Positions 1-7,974 of a stretch of 9,923 nt of DNA are shown here, piece after piece. The stretch spans positions 1-9,923 of the forward strand of contig CAMYWU010000038.1 in NCBI GenBank assembly GCA_947302895.1, in the 5' to 3' direction. Within the stretch, counting starts at the first letter, position 1, and each line of letters begins with the position of its first letter. The translations under genes were made by a program, and so were the position numbers. The stretch comes from an uncultured Clostridia bacterium. GTDB lineage: Bacteria > Bacillota > Clostridia > Oscillospirales > Acutalibacteraceae. Below the pieces are notes generated by a model. The model searched no databases, was not told where the DNA came from, and was given only the letters and a program-made list of their open reading frames with translations.

Positions 1-718
1 CGCCAACAGGATTATTAATGCGGTGATAAATAAGAACATAAATATAACTCAAAAAGCAACCGAAGCTCACTCCTAAAATTGCAGCAGCCGAGGATATAGG
101 ATAAATCAGACTGAGGGCTTCCACATCGCTCGAAACAGCCCTTGATAAAACCATTCCCGTTGCAGAGTAGTTATTAAAGAGATACGCCATTGAAAACTTT
201 GCAAAAGCTACACCGAAAACAAGCTTTAAAACAGCTTCGATTGTTTGTGATACCGAGGTTGGACGCATATTCATAAAACCCTCATAGTATCCCCTGTATG
301 AAGCCGCAAGCGAGGAAAAGAGAATTGAAGGCGCAAGCGCAAAAACACAATAAATACTCTTTGGCGAAGAAGCAATTAAATCGCAGTATGGCTTTGAAAG
401 AATAAGCATCAGCGCCATACCAATCAAGCCCGCTGCAAAAAAGAGTTTATCCGCACTCTTTTTAAGAGCGCCAAGCGCCTCTTTGTTTTCCTGTGCTTTA
501 TACTTTGCAGTTATCTTTGAAAGCGCCACCGGAAAGGCTCCCATAATAACGGCGTGTATGGGAAGGCAGAGATTATATGCAACTCCGAAATATCCCCTTC
601 CCACTGCACCTATATATGCAGTCAGCGGAATTTTATAAAACGCTCCGATAAGCTTAACTATAATCGAGGTTATCAAAAGCAGAAGGGCTGATGAAATATA
701 CTTTGATTTAAGATTCAC
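1..718 (-). CDS. SpoVB/MATE-like polysaccharide or lipid flippase, N-terminal part (runs off the window)
   Basis: This is the first 239 codons of an integral membrane protein; the 3' end lies outside the window. It resembles the SpoVB/polysaccharide-biosynthesis flippase family (MOP superfamily), whose members move lipid-linked cell-wall or spore-cortex precursors across the membrane. The sequence shows a hydrophobic helix at about residues 9-27 followed by GAFYKIPL. Further membrane stretches lie at about 42-66, 92-107, 121-140 and 205-232. The family-typical YRGYYEGFMNMRPTSVSQ lies at 141-158. The start is a GTG at 718: the ATG two bases upstream (718-720) is followed at once by TGA in its own frame. 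An AGGTGG ribosome binding site sits 4 nt before the GTG. The gene follows a strong terminator with no room for its own promoter between them. A true sporulation role, rather than a paralogous flippase role, cannot be told from this half. Confidence 0.88.
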   Translation of the reverse strand, partial: MNLKSKYISSALLLLITSIIVKLIGAFYKIPLTAYIGAVGRGYFGVAYNLCLPIHAVIMGAFPVALSKITAKYKAQENKEALGALKKSADKLFFAAGLIGMALMLILSKPYCDLIASSPKSIYCVFALAPSILFSSLAASYRGYYEGFMNMRPTSVSQTIEAVLKLVFGVAFAKFSMAYLFNNYSATGMVLSRAVSSDVEALSLIYPISSAAAILGVSFGCFLSYIYVLIYHRINNPVG

Positions 719-722
719 ATAA

Positions 723-728
723 CCACCT
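723..728 (-). promoter_or_regulatory. Ribosome binding site of the SpoVB-like gene, abutting a terminator
   Basis: On the minus strand AGGTGG directly follows the T-tract of the upstream hairpin and precedes the GTG start by 4 nt. It fixes GTG 718 as the start. Because it touches the terminator tail, a folded hairpin would lie right beside the initiation site. Confidence 0.7.
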
Positions 729-757
729 AAAAAAAGCAACGCATATGCGTTGCTTTT
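729..757 (-). terminator. Rho-independent terminator after the coiled-coil gene
   Basis: Positions 732-757 form a perfect 26-base palindrome. Its GC-rich core is GCAACGC-ATAT-GCGTTGC, giving a 7-bp stem that the flanking A/T runs can extend to 11 bp. On the minus strand the stem is followed by seven T residues (735-729), the classic intrinsic terminator layout. On the plus strand only four T follow, so it should work mainly for minus-strand transcripts. It lies about 27 nt past the stop codon of the coiled-coil gene. Confidence 0.85.
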
Positions 758-783
758 AGTTTCAATTTGCAAAATACGAGCAA

Positions 784-1191
784 TTACTCGTCTGCTTCAA
801 TATTAACGTCCTGAGTATCCTGAGCCTCTTTCATTATTACGCTGTCAATAAGCTCATCATGAAGCGCTGTGATTTCAGCATCAAGAAGCTCCGCTCTTGA
901 TTTGAGAAGCTGAATCTCCTGAAGCTTTGCCTGGATTTCATCTTCTTCAATCTCTTCGCCGATATAAGCGTCATACTGAATTTTACCGAAGGCTTCATAA
1001 GCTTTATTAAGCTTTGTTTTTGTATCAAGAAGCTCTATCTTCTTTTTTGAAATTTCTATTCTTTCAGCGCTCTTTTTTGTTGCCTGCTCGGCATAGTTTT
1101 TTGTTTTGGTTAAAACCTCTTCAAAATTGCCGTGCTTAGCGCTGTTTAATACATGGTCAACACCTGAAAAGATATCATTAAGATTCTTCAT
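784..1191 (-). CDS. Small coiled-coil protein of unknown function
   Basis: I do not recognise this gene with certainty. From ATG 1191 it encodes 135 residues, is highly charged, and has no signal peptide, membrane segment or cysteine pair. Residues about 25-118 are rich in Lys, Glu, Leu and Ala in heptad-like spacing and probably form a long helical coiled coil. An acidic hinge, GEEIEEDEI, lies at 78-86, and the last 15 residues are an acidic tail. The stretch KLNKAYEAFGKIQYDAY (60-76) resembles the Y-x-x-I/F-G-K-x-x-Y segment of small clostridial helical proteins that often carry a zinc ribbon at the C-terminus; none is present here. A GTG at 1200 could give 138 residues, but it sits inside the ribosome binding site, so ATG 1191 is preferred. 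The gene has its own promoter and terminator, making it a likely monocistronic unit. Confidence 0.75.
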   Translation of the reverse strand: MKNLNDIFSGVDHVLNSAKHGNFEEVLTKTKNYAEQATKKSAERIEISKKKIELLDTKTKLNKAYEAFGKIQYDAYIGEEIEEDEIQAKLQEIQLLKSRAELLDAEITALHDELIDSVIMKEAQDTQDVNIEADE

Positions 1192-1196
1192 CTGAA

Positions 1197-1207
1197 TCAC
1201 CTCTCTG
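1197..1207 (-). promoter_or_regulatory. Ribosome binding site that decides the coiled-coil gene start
   Basis: The minus strand reads AGAGAGGTGAT here, an extended match to the 16S rRNA 3' end complement. ATG 1191 follows 5 nt after its end. The GTG at 1200 is part of this match, so it should not be the start. Confidence 0.75.
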
Positions 1208-1212
1208 ATATC

Positions 1213-1241
1213 ATTATATTACAATCTGTTGAATTATGCAA
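1213..1241 (-). promoter_or_regulatory. Sigma-A-type promoter for the coiled-coil gene
   Basis: On the minus strand a perfect -10 TATAAT (1218-1213) lies 17 nt after a weak -35 TTGCAT (1241-1236). Transcription would begin near 1206, giving a very short leader that just includes the ribosome binding site. It lies in the 70-nt gap after hemZ, which suggests the coiled-coil gene is transcribed separately from the upstream operon. Confidence 0.6.
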
Positions 1242-1246
1242 TACTA

Positions 1247-1274
1247 AAAGCAATACAATTATTAATATGCATTG
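1247..1274 (-). terminator. Weak possible terminator at the end of hemZ
   Basis: On the minus strand CAATGCA (1274-1268) can pair with TGTATTG (1257-1251), including one G-T pair, around a 10-nt loop. It is followed by C and four T residues. The hairpin overlaps the hemZ stop codon and is AT-rich with a short T-tract, so it is at best a weak or leaky terminator. Confidence 0.3.
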
Positions 1275-2683
1275 TAAAATAATGATATTCCTTGTTTTTT
1301 GTTAATAACCTCATCAAAGTTATTTATATACTCATAGGGATATTTATAATTATATATTCTTTCAATATTATTATAGCTTCCCTTTTTAAGCTTAGTAACT
1401 CCGCCTGCGCCCGCTGCAAAAACGCTATGGGTTTCATCCATCATAAAGATGTTATAAAGGCATTCAAAACCTTCCTTTGCATAGCCCGTATTTTCAAGAT
1501 TACCGAGGGACTTGCTCTGGCGATACATATAATAGGGATTATATCCGTTTGACTTCAGCTCACTATACGCAAAATCTATCATCTGCGCTGCTTCCTGTTT
1601 TCTTGCAATATCAAAATACTCATTTTCTGTTACAAGAAATGCTCCGCTTTTCAGCGAAAGATTATGAACGGTTATGCTCTGAGCGCCGAGAGCTTCGGCA
1701 GTTTTAACGCTATGCTTAAACGAATCAAGATTGTCCCCGCTCAAGCCTGCAATCAAGTCTGTGTTTATATTTTTAAACCCGAGCTTCTTTGCAAGCTCAA
1801 AGGCATCAAGCGTTTGTTTAACGCTGTGCTTTCTTCCTATTGCATCAAGAACATCATCGTTAAAGCTCTGAGGATTAATGCTGATTCTGCCAACCCCGTG
1901 GTTAAGAAGCGCCGTCAGCTTTTCTTCGGTTATTGTATCGGGTCTGCCTGCTTCAACTGTAAGCTCTCTGAGATTTGATAAATCAAAATTCTTTTCAACA
2001 GCGCACAAAACCCTGTCGAGCTGATTTGCAGAAAGGGTTGTCGGAGTTCCGCCGCCAAAATAAATTGTTTCAAGATTTAAGCCAAGACTATCTGCAATAA
2101 CGCCTATTTCTTCAAGCTCTTTACAAAGCAGTTTTGTATAAGGCTCAATCAAATCCTTTGCATTTTCAATACTGTGGGAAACAAAGGAGCAATAGGAACA
2201 TCTTGATGGGCAAAAAGGAATTGAAATATACAGCGAAAAGGAATTATCCTTTGAAAGCGATATGATTTTGTTTTCCCTTTGCATAACCTCAAAGGCAAGG
2301 TCTATTTTTTTATCCTGAGCCAAATCCTCTCTGAAAAGTTCCTTAGCCCTTTCTTCTGAGAACCTTTCCGCTCTTGAATGCATAAGTCTTGCAGGGCGAA
2401 CTCCATACAGTATACCCCAGGGAGGTTTAAAACCCGTAAGCTCGCTTAGAGCCTCAAAAAGCAAAACGGATATGGCATGCGCTATATCCTCGTTTTGCTT
2501 TATTTTATTCTCTTTATGGATTTTCTTTGAAAACAGCTGAGCATCAACAAAAACAACGCCGTTATTATACTCGGTTGTTATATAATTGCCGTTATCCTCT
2601 CCGAGCTTTTCAAGCGGAAGAAAGGTTAAGGCAATCTTTTCTGTTTGGTATGAACAGCTGTGGTTTATATTTTTAAGTATCAT
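1262..2683 (-). CDS. hemZ: HemZ-type radical SAM protein (coproporphyrinogen dehydrogenase family)
   Basis: This 473-residue protein belongs to the HemN/HemZ radical SAM family. Members use a 4Fe-4S cluster and S-adenosylmethionine, and the characterised activity is oxygen-independent oxidation of coproporphyrinogen III to protoporphyrinogen IX. The cluster-binding CxxxCxxC is C158-PSR-C162-SY-C165, preceded by the typical YISIPF. GGGTPT at 210-215 is the SAM-contacting glycine motif. The N-terminal region before the radical SAM core, with GVRPARL at 94-100, is characteristic of HemZ rather than HemN. ATG 2683 overlaps the TGA of the upstream hydrolase gene by 4 nt (ATGA), so the two are probably translationally coupled. 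No other heme genes are in the window. Many HemN-like proteins in anaerobes have other or unknown substrates, so the family call is firm but the reaction is not. Confidence 0.92.
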   Translation of the reverse strand: MILKNINHSCSYQTEKIALTFLPLEKLGEDNGNYITTEYNNGVVFVDAQLFSKKIHKENKIKQNEDIAHAISVLLFEALSELTGFKPPWGILYGVRPARLMHSRAERFSEERAKELFREDLAQDKKIDLAFEVMQRENKIISLSKDNSFSLYISIPFCPSRCSYCSFVSHSIENAKDLIEPYTKLLCKELEEIGVIADSLGLNLETIYFGGGTPTTLSANQLDRVLCAVEKNFDLSNLRELTVEAGRPDTITEEKLTALLNHGVGRISINPQSFNDDVLDAIGRKHSVKQTLDAFELAKKLGFKNINTDLIAGLSGDNLDSFKHSVKTAEALGAQSITVHNLSLKSGAFLVTENEYFDIARKQEAAQMIDFAYSELKSNGYNPYYMYRQSKSLGNLENTGYAKEGFECLYNIFMMDETHSVFAAGAGGVTKLKKGSYNNIERIYNYKYPYEYINNFDEVINKKQGISLFYNAY

Positions 2684-3291
2684 TTCATATATGGATTATT
2701 AATTCTTTCAAAATTAAGTGTTGTTTCTTCCTCGTGCCCGGGCATAACCTTATAGTCGCCCTCAAGAGTTGCAAGTCGGCGCATTGAATTAATCATCTCC
2801 GGAAAAGAGCCGCCCGGAAAATCAGTTCTGCCGCAGGAACAGCAAAACAGAGTATCGCCCGAAAACAGGTAATCCTCAGCGATAAAGCAAACGCATCCCT
2901 TGGTATGCCCCGGGGTTGCGATAACTTTTATATCAATATCGCCAAGAGGAATTATATCTCCGTCTTTCAGGATAATTTCTGCATCAACATTATTCTGCGC
3001 TTCGCCGCAGAAAATCGCAAGCGAAAGCCTTGCAGAATTGAGCATACCCTCATCCTCTTTTGAGATTGCAACCTTGCAGGAAAACTTTTCCTTTATTTCT
3101 TTAACTCCGATAATATGGTCAAAATGCCCGTGGGTTAAAAGGATGTACTGCAAATCAGTATCGCCGATAAAGCTAAGCATTTTTTCGCTGCATTCGGTGC
3201 AGTCAACAAGCGCCGACTGATTTGTTTTTTCATCAACAATCAGATAGCAGTTATTTCCCATATTACCGAAAGTGCCACTTTTAACAAGCAT
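2680..3291 (-). CDS. Metallo-beta-lactamase-fold hydrolase, glyoxalase II-like
   Basis: This 203-residue cytosolic protein carries the complete metal-binding set of the glyoxalase II-like branch. HGHFDH is at 54-59 (H54, H56, D58, H59), TPGHT supplies H129, SGDTLF supplies D146, and MPGHEEET supplies H186. GRTDFPGGS (154-162) is typical of the short YcbL-like hydrolases often annotated as hydroxyacylglutathione hydrolase-like. The true substrate cannot be read from the sequence; a thioester is the usual guess. A cluster of cysteines, FCCSC, lies at 149-153 beside the active-site loop. The ATG lies 2 nt after the dtd stop, with an AAGGAG ribosome binding site inside the last dtd codons. The 3' end overlaps hemZ by 4 nt. 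The dtd-hydrolase-hemZ order recurs in clostridia, which supports co-function or at least co-transcription. Confidence 0.9.
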   Translation of the reverse strand: MLVKSGTFGNMGNNCYLIVDEKTNQSALVDCTECSEKMLSFIGDTDLQYILLTHGHFDHIIGVKEIKEKFSCKVAISKEDEGMLNSARLSLAIFCGEAQNNVDAEIILKDGDIIPLGDIDIKVIATPGHTKGCVCFIAEDYLFSGDTLFCCSCGRTDFPGGSFPEMINSMRRLATLEGDYKVMPGHEEETTLNFERINNPYMK

Positions 3292-3293
3292 AT

Positions 3294-3743
3294 TTACAGC
3301 TCCTTGCTATCCATAATTATTGTAACAGGGCCATCGTTTATAAGGGATACCTGCATATCCGCTCCGAACTCGCCTGTTTCAACATTTCTGATTCCTGCAT
3401 CCCTGAGTCCCTGAACGAAGTATTCATAAAGCGGTATTGCATCGCTCGGCGCAGCGGCGCCTATAAAAGACGGGCGTCTGCCGTGGGAGCAATCAGCTGC
3501 AAGAGTGAACTGGGAAATAACAAGCATTTCTCCGTCAACATCAAGGCAGGAGAGATTCATTTTGCCGTTTTCATCCTCGAAAATTCTCAAAAACGGAACC
3601 TTCTTAAGAAGCTTATCGGCATCCTCCTTTGTGTCGCCTTCAACAACGCCGAGCAATATCATAAATCCCCTGCCGATTTCGCCGACTGTTTTACCTTCAA
3701 TATCAACTCTTGAATTTTTAACTAATTGAACAACAGCTTTCAT
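3294..3743 (-). CDS. dtd: D-aminoacyl-tRNA deacylase
   Basis: This 149-residue protein has the normal length and motifs of DTD, the homodimeric enzyme that hydrolyses D-amino acids, and glycine from mischarged tRNA-Ala, off tRNA. SQFTLAAD starts at residue 77 and contains the active-site threonine T80. GRRPSF follows at 88-93. NDGPVT at 136-141 carries the cross-subunit Gly-cisPro motif (G138-P139) that excludes L-amino acids. The start MKAVVQLVKNSRV matches the family N-terminus. An AAGGAG ribosome binding site overlaps the rel stop codon, leaving 9 nt between the genes. Linkage of rel and dtd is widespread in Firmicutes. Confidence 0.96.
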   Translation of the reverse strand: MKAVVQLVKNSRVDIEGKTVGEIGRGFMILLGVVEGDTKEDADKLLKKVPFLRIFEDENGKMNLSCLDVDGEMLVISQFTLAADCSHGRRPSFIGAAAPSDAIPLYEYFVQGLRDAGIRNVETGEFGADMQVSLINDGPVTIIMDSKEL

Positions 3744-3752
3744 AAGCTCTCC

Positions 3753-5954
3753 TTATTCAGATCTTTCTATCAAATAAACGCCATTGATTTTTGAGAGTGT
3801 TTTTATAACGGATTCAAGATGCTCTTTTCCGTTAACGGCAATTGTTAGATTAGTTAAGCAGTTACCGTCATTAATCGGGCGTGCAGAAATACCGTGAATT
3901 CTTATATGCGCACCTGCAAGAGCGGTTGTTATATCAAGCAAAACGCCCTCTCTGTTTATTGCATAGATATTAATTGTTGAGTAAACCTCAACCTTGATAT
4001 TTTCGTTCCATTTTGCCTTAACCCAACGCTCGGGCTCCTGCGCAGCGGAAATATCAACGGGAACATTTTTGCAGCTTCTTCTGTGGATAGTAATACCGTG
4101 TCCTCTTGTTATGAAGCCGATAATCTCCTCACCGGGAAGCGGACTGCAGCATTTACCCATATTAATCGGGCTGTTATCAAAGCCCTCAACAATAATTGAG
4201 CCCTTTGCCTTTGAAGGCTCGCTGAGCTTCTGAATTGTTTCATCAACGCTGCTCGTTTCTTCTTCCTTGGGCTTCCAGTTTTTATTATATTCATCCTTAA
4301 TGCCTGGCATCAAACGGTTGAGCTGTATTCCGCCATAACCGATTGCAGCATAGAAATCATCAACACTTGTCAGCCTTGAGCGCTCAGTAAGCTTAAGAAT
4401 AAATTTCTGATAATCCTCATCATTAAGGCGGATATAGTTTCGCTTAAACTCTCTTTCAAGATCGCTTTTGCCCTGCTGGATGTTTTCTTCTCGCTTTTCA
4501 TGCTTAAACCAAGCGCGGATTTTTGAACGTGCCTGACCGGTTTTCGCAATATTCAGCCAGTCCCTTGACGGACCCTTATCCTGAGCCTTTGTTGTTATTA
4601 TCTCAACAACCTGACCTGTTTTAACAACGGTATCAAGCGGAACAATTTTTCCGTCGATTTTTGCACCCGTTGTTTTATTACCTACTGCGGAATGAATTGC
4701 ATATGCAAAGTCGATAACGGTTGAACCCCTCGGAAGACTTTTAACGTCGCCCCTTGGAGTTAAAACAAAGACCTCATCCATTGATAAATCGCCCTTGATG
4801 GTTGAAATAAGCTCAACGGGGCTTTCCGCATTATCATTTTCAACCATACTGTTTATCCACTGGAGAGATTTATCAAGGCTGTCCTGGCCGCCTTTGCCGA
4901 GCTTATATTTCCAGTGCGCAGCAACACCGTATTCAGCAGTCTGGTGCATATCCCAGGTTCTTATCTGAACCTCAAAGGGTATGCCCTGCTTTGAAAAAAC
5001 GGTTGTATGAAGCGACTGATACATATTGGGCTTGGGCATTGAGATATAATCCTTGAATCTTCCCGGAAGCGGAGTAAACATATCGTGGATTATACCAAGC
5101 GCATTATAGCAATCCCTTGTTGTATCAACAATAATTCTTACTGCGTATATATCATATATCTGCTCGAAGCTTCTGCCCTTTATATATACCTTCCTGAATA
5201 TGCCGTGAACGGATTTAACTCGGGAGGTTATCTGGATATTATTCATAACGGGCTTAAGCTCGGCGCTTATCTGTTCCTTGATTTCAGCAAGGAATTTAAC
5301 GCCCTCCTCCCTCTTCATAGAAAGAGAGTCCTCGATTTCCTTATATGCAATCGGGTCAAGATAGCGGATTGCCAAATCCTCAAGCTCCTCCTTGAAGGCT
5401 CTGATACCAAGCCTGTGAGCAATCGGAGCATAGATTTCAAGAGTTTCAAGCGATTTTTCACGCTGCTTATATTTGGGCATATGCTCAAGAGTTCGCATAT
5501 TATGAAGTCTATCTGCAAGTTTAATAATAATTACTCTTACATCCTGGTTCATTGCAATAAACATTTTTCTGATGTTTTCAGCCTGAACCTCCTCACGGGT
5601 TGAAAGCGGAATCTGAGTAAGCTTTGTAACGCCGTCAACAAGAAGCGCAACATCATCGCCAAACTCTTTTTTGATATAGTCGAGATTATACTCTGTATCC
5701 TCAACAACATCATGAAGCAAAGCGGCAACAATACACTCGTTATCCATTCCAATTTCAAAAAGAATTTTTGCAACGGCAACAGGGTGCATTATATAAGGCT
5801 CGCCGCTTCTTCTGCGCTGGTCCTTATGCGCTTCCTTGGCAAGCTGATATGCTTTTTCAATTATCTGGCTGTCATATGAGGGATTATTCTTAACCTCTTC
5901 AATAAATTCATCAAATCGGTCGTTATATTCCTCATATTTAATCTCGTTACTCAA
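3753..5954 (-). CDS. relA: Bifunctional (p)ppGpp synthetase/hydrolase (Rel/SpoT family)
   Basis: This 733-residue protein is a full-length long RSH enzyme that makes (p)ppGpp from ATP and GDP/GTP and also hydrolyses it. The HD hydrolase domain covers about residues 30-185, with H57, HD at 81-82 and EDT at 85-87 intact. The synthetase domain covers about 245-350, with GRFKDYISMPKPNMYQSLHT at 298-317 and EVQIRT at 328-333. RFKD (299-302) is the basic RXKD form seen in bifunctional enzymes, rather than the acidic EXDD form of monofunctional RelA. TGS lies at about 394-456, a zinc-finger-like region with C602, C603, H624 and C628 follows, and ACT occupies about 655-731. The protein acts at the ribosome and senses uncharged tRNA. 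The start is TTG 5954, overlapping the 3' end of recJ by 8 nt, with AAGGAG 10 nt upstream. apt, which often sits between recJ and rel, is absent. Confidence 0.96.
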   Translation of the reverse strand: MSNEIKYEEYNDRFDEFIEEVKNNPSYDSQIIEKAYQLAKEAHKDQRRRSGEPYIMHPVAVAKILFEIGMDNECIVAALLHDVVEDTEYNLDYIKKEFGDDVALLVDGVTKLTQIPLSTREEVQAENIRKMFIAMNQDVRVIIIKLADRLHNMRTLEHMPKYKQREKSLETLEIYAPIAHRLGIRAFKEELEDLAIRYLDPIAYKEIEDSLSMKREEGVKFLAEIKEQISAELKPVMNNIQITSRVKSVHGIFRKVYIKGRSFEQIYDIYAVRIIVDTTRDCYNALGIIHDMFTPLPGRFKDYISMPKPNMYQSLHTTVFSKQGIPFEVQIRTWDMHQTAEYGVAAHWKYKLGKGGQDSLDKSLQWINSMVENDNAESPVELISTIKGDLSMDEVFVLTPRGDVKSLPRGSTVIDFAYAIHSAVGNKTTGAKIDGKIVPLDTVVKTGQVVEIITTKAQDKGPSRDWLNIAKTGQARSKIRAWFKHEKREENIQQGKSDLEREFKRNYIRLNDEDYQKFILKLTERSRLTSVDDFYAAIGYGGIQLNRLMPGIKDEYNKNWKPKEEETSSVDETIQKLSEPSKAKGSIIVEGFDNSPINMGKCCSPLPGEEIIGFITRGHGITIHRRSCKNVPVDISAAQEPERWVKAKWNENIKVEVYSTINIYAINREGVLLDITTALAGAHIRIHGISARPINDGNCLTNLTIAVNGKEHLESVIKTLSKINGVYLIERSE

Positions 5955-7974
5955 AACTAATTCGCTCCTTTAATTCTCTGAGAACCTGAGTTTCTTCAAG
6001 ATTAACCTTTTTATTAACTCTGTTTATAATTATTTTTTCACCTTTAATGCTTATTAATGAGCTTTCTTCAAACGCCCTGAGCGCAAATATAAGCTGAGCA
6101 TAACTGAGCTTGCTCTGAAGGCGGAAATACAGATTATCAATTCCGAAGTTATATCCTCCGAGAGCTGAAATATAGCGATATATTTCGGCGCTGATTTCTC
6201 TGCTCGGATAAAGGCTTTTATCAGCTTTTTTTGTCTGTACATAAAGCTCATAATCATTCTTTTCTTCAAAATATCTGCCATCATCAGCGCTGCTCAGACG
6301 AACATCGAGCGCCTGAACGGATAAATAACGTCTGCCGTTGAACAGATTATCCGAAACTCTGACCGCCAAATCAAGAAAATCGCCCTGACTGAACGGAAAT
6401 TCATCATACGGTGATGAAAACTTTACAACTCTGATTGTACGCCCCCTCTTTTCGAGCTCAAGCCTGATATGCTTGCCCTCGCTCATCGGAGTAACGCTTA
6501 CTAGCTTCATTTTATTTATTCTGAAAACTGCCTGTGGATTAGACGCCCCATAGGGCTCAAGCACGGACAGATTATTAACTAAATCAAGACCCAGATAATA
6601 CGGCGAAAGCATACAGTCAACTGTAAGCTTCTGAGGCGGCATAATCTCGTATTCATTTAAAGCATATTCGTTTATATGCTTTGTAAACAGTGAAATATTC
6701 TCAGCTTCAAGGGTTACGCCTGCTGCAAGCGGATGACCGCCATACTGAATAATATCCTCTTTGCACGAGCCGATTGCTTCAAAGATATTGAAACCCTCAA
6801 TGCTTCTTGCCGAGCCCCTTGCAACTCCGTTTTCATCAATACCGATAATAATTGCGGGCTTTGAATATTTCTCAACAATATGGCTTGCAACAATACCTAC
6901 AACACCCTGATGATAGCCCTCGCCCTCAATAACAATAACCCTGTTTGAAACAAGCTCGGGCCTTTTTGCAATCTTTTTAAATATGTCATCAAGAATGCTT
7001 TTTTCCTCTTCCTGACGGTTTGTGTTTTCGCTGCAAAGCACCTTGAATTTTTCGCAGCACGAAGAATAATCGCTGCTCATAAGGAAATCAACAGCGGCAT
7101 TCGCATGGCTCATTCTGCCAACTGCGTTGATTTTTGGGCAAAGCTGAAAGGCAATATCATTTGCGCTGTATACCTTATCCGCATTTATATCCTTAAACGC
7201 TTTAACCGCAGTTCTCGGATTATTATTAATCCGCCTTAGTCCCTCACGGACAAAAACCCTGTTTTCATTAACAAGAGGAACAACGTCGCCGATAGTTCCT
7301 ATAGCAACTAAATCAATATATTCATCAACAAGCTCATCAATGTTCTCACCGCTTAAAGCACATATCAGCTTAAATGCAACACCTGCTCCGCAGTAATCAC
7401 GGAATTCAAGCTCGTTATCCTTTCTGTGCGGGTCAACAACGGCTTGTGCTCTCGGTAGCTCCTGTGATGGCTGATGATGGTCTGTTACAACAAGCTTCAT
7501 GCCGAGCGAATATATGTATTCCGCCTCTTCAATTGCGCTGATGCCGTTATCAACAGTTATGATGAGCTTTGTTCCCTTAGCTGCTATTTCATCTATAGCG
7601 CTGTTATTAAGTCCGTAGCCCTCGCCTTCTCTGCTCGGGATATAATGAAAAACATCCGCACCCTCTTTTTGCAGAAATGACAGCAGGATTGCAGTTGAGG
7701 TAACTCCATCGCAGTCATAATCGCCAAAGACGCAGATTTTTTCATTCTCACGCATTGCCTGCTTAATCGCTTCGCAGGCTTTATCCATATCCTTAAAAAC
7801 GTAGGGCGAAATAAGCTTAACACTTTCGCAAACAAATTCCGAAAATGCAAGCTCCGAATCGATACCCCTTGCAACAAGAAGATAGGCAATGAATGGGTCA
7901 ATATTAAATTTTTCACTTAAATTATTGGCAAGAGTTTTGTCCCCCTGCCTCATAACCCATTTCTTTACAGACAT
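5947..7974 (-). CDS. recJ: Single-stranded-DNA-specific exonuclease RecJ
   Basis: This 675-residue DHH-family nuclease degrades single-stranded DNA 5' to 3' in recombinational and mismatch repair, using Mn/Mg ions. Motif I is DYDCDG at 85-90 and the DHH motif is TDHHQP at 164-169. GTIGDVVPL starts at 226 and INAVGRM at 282. The DHHA1 part holds GYHQGVVGIVASH (353-365) and GGHPLAAG (412-419). An OB-like domain follows at about 455-565 and a C-terminal extension of about 100 residues ends the protein. All core catalytic residues are present. The length lies between E. coli RecJ (577) and B. subtilis RecJ (786). The ATG at 7974 shares one base with the hisE stop (TAATG), which implies stop-start coupling, and the 3' end overlaps rel by 8 nt. 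Confidence 0.95.
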   Translation of the reverse strand: MSVKKWVMRQGDKTLANNLSEKFNIDPFIAYLLVARGIDSELAFSEFVCESVKLISPYVFKDMDKACEAIKQAMRENEKICVFGDYDCDGVTSTAILLSFLQKEGADVFHYIPSREGEGYGLNNSAIDEIAAKGTKLIITVDNGISAIEEAEYIYSLGMKLVVTDHHQPSQELPRAQAVVDPHRKDNELEFRDYCGAGVAFKLICALSGENIDELVDEYIDLVAIGTIGDVVPLVNENRVFVREGLRRINNNPRTAVKAFKDINADKVYSANDIAFQLCPKINAVGRMSHANAAVDFLMSSDYSSCCEKFKVLCSENTNRQEEEKSILDDIFKKIAKRPELVSNRVIVIEGEGYHQGVVGIVASHIVEKYSKPAIIIGIDENGVARGSARSIEGFNIFEAIGSCKEDIIQYGGHPLAAGVTLEAENISLFTKHINEYALNEYEIMPPQKLTVDCMLSPYYLGLDLVNNLSVLEPYGASNPQAVFRINKMKLVSVTPMSEGKHIRLELEKRGRTIRVVKFSSPYDEFPFSQGDFLDLAVRVSDNLFNGRRYLSVQALDVRLSSADDGRYFEEKNDYELYVQTKKADKSLYPSREISAEIYRYISALGGYNFGIDNLYFRLQSKLSYAQLIFALRAFEESSLISIKGEKIIINRVNKKVNLEETQVLRELKERISFE
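5965..5970 (-). promoter_or_regulatory. Ribosome binding site for the TTG-initiated rel gene
   Basis: AAGGAG on the minus strand lies inside the last codons of recJ, 10 nt before TTG 5954. No ATG or GTG in the rel frame lies closer, and the encoded start MSNEIK fits an N-terminus, so TTG is the best supported start. Confidence 0.6.

Noticed and set aside
1192..1200. GTG at 1200 as start of the coiled-coil gene
   Set aside because: It is part of the extended ribosome binding site for ATG 1191, leaving no site of its own.
5085..5603. A 172-codon open frame on the plus strand
   Set aside because: It is fully antisense to the conserved Rel HD and synthetase coding region and matches nothing recognisable.
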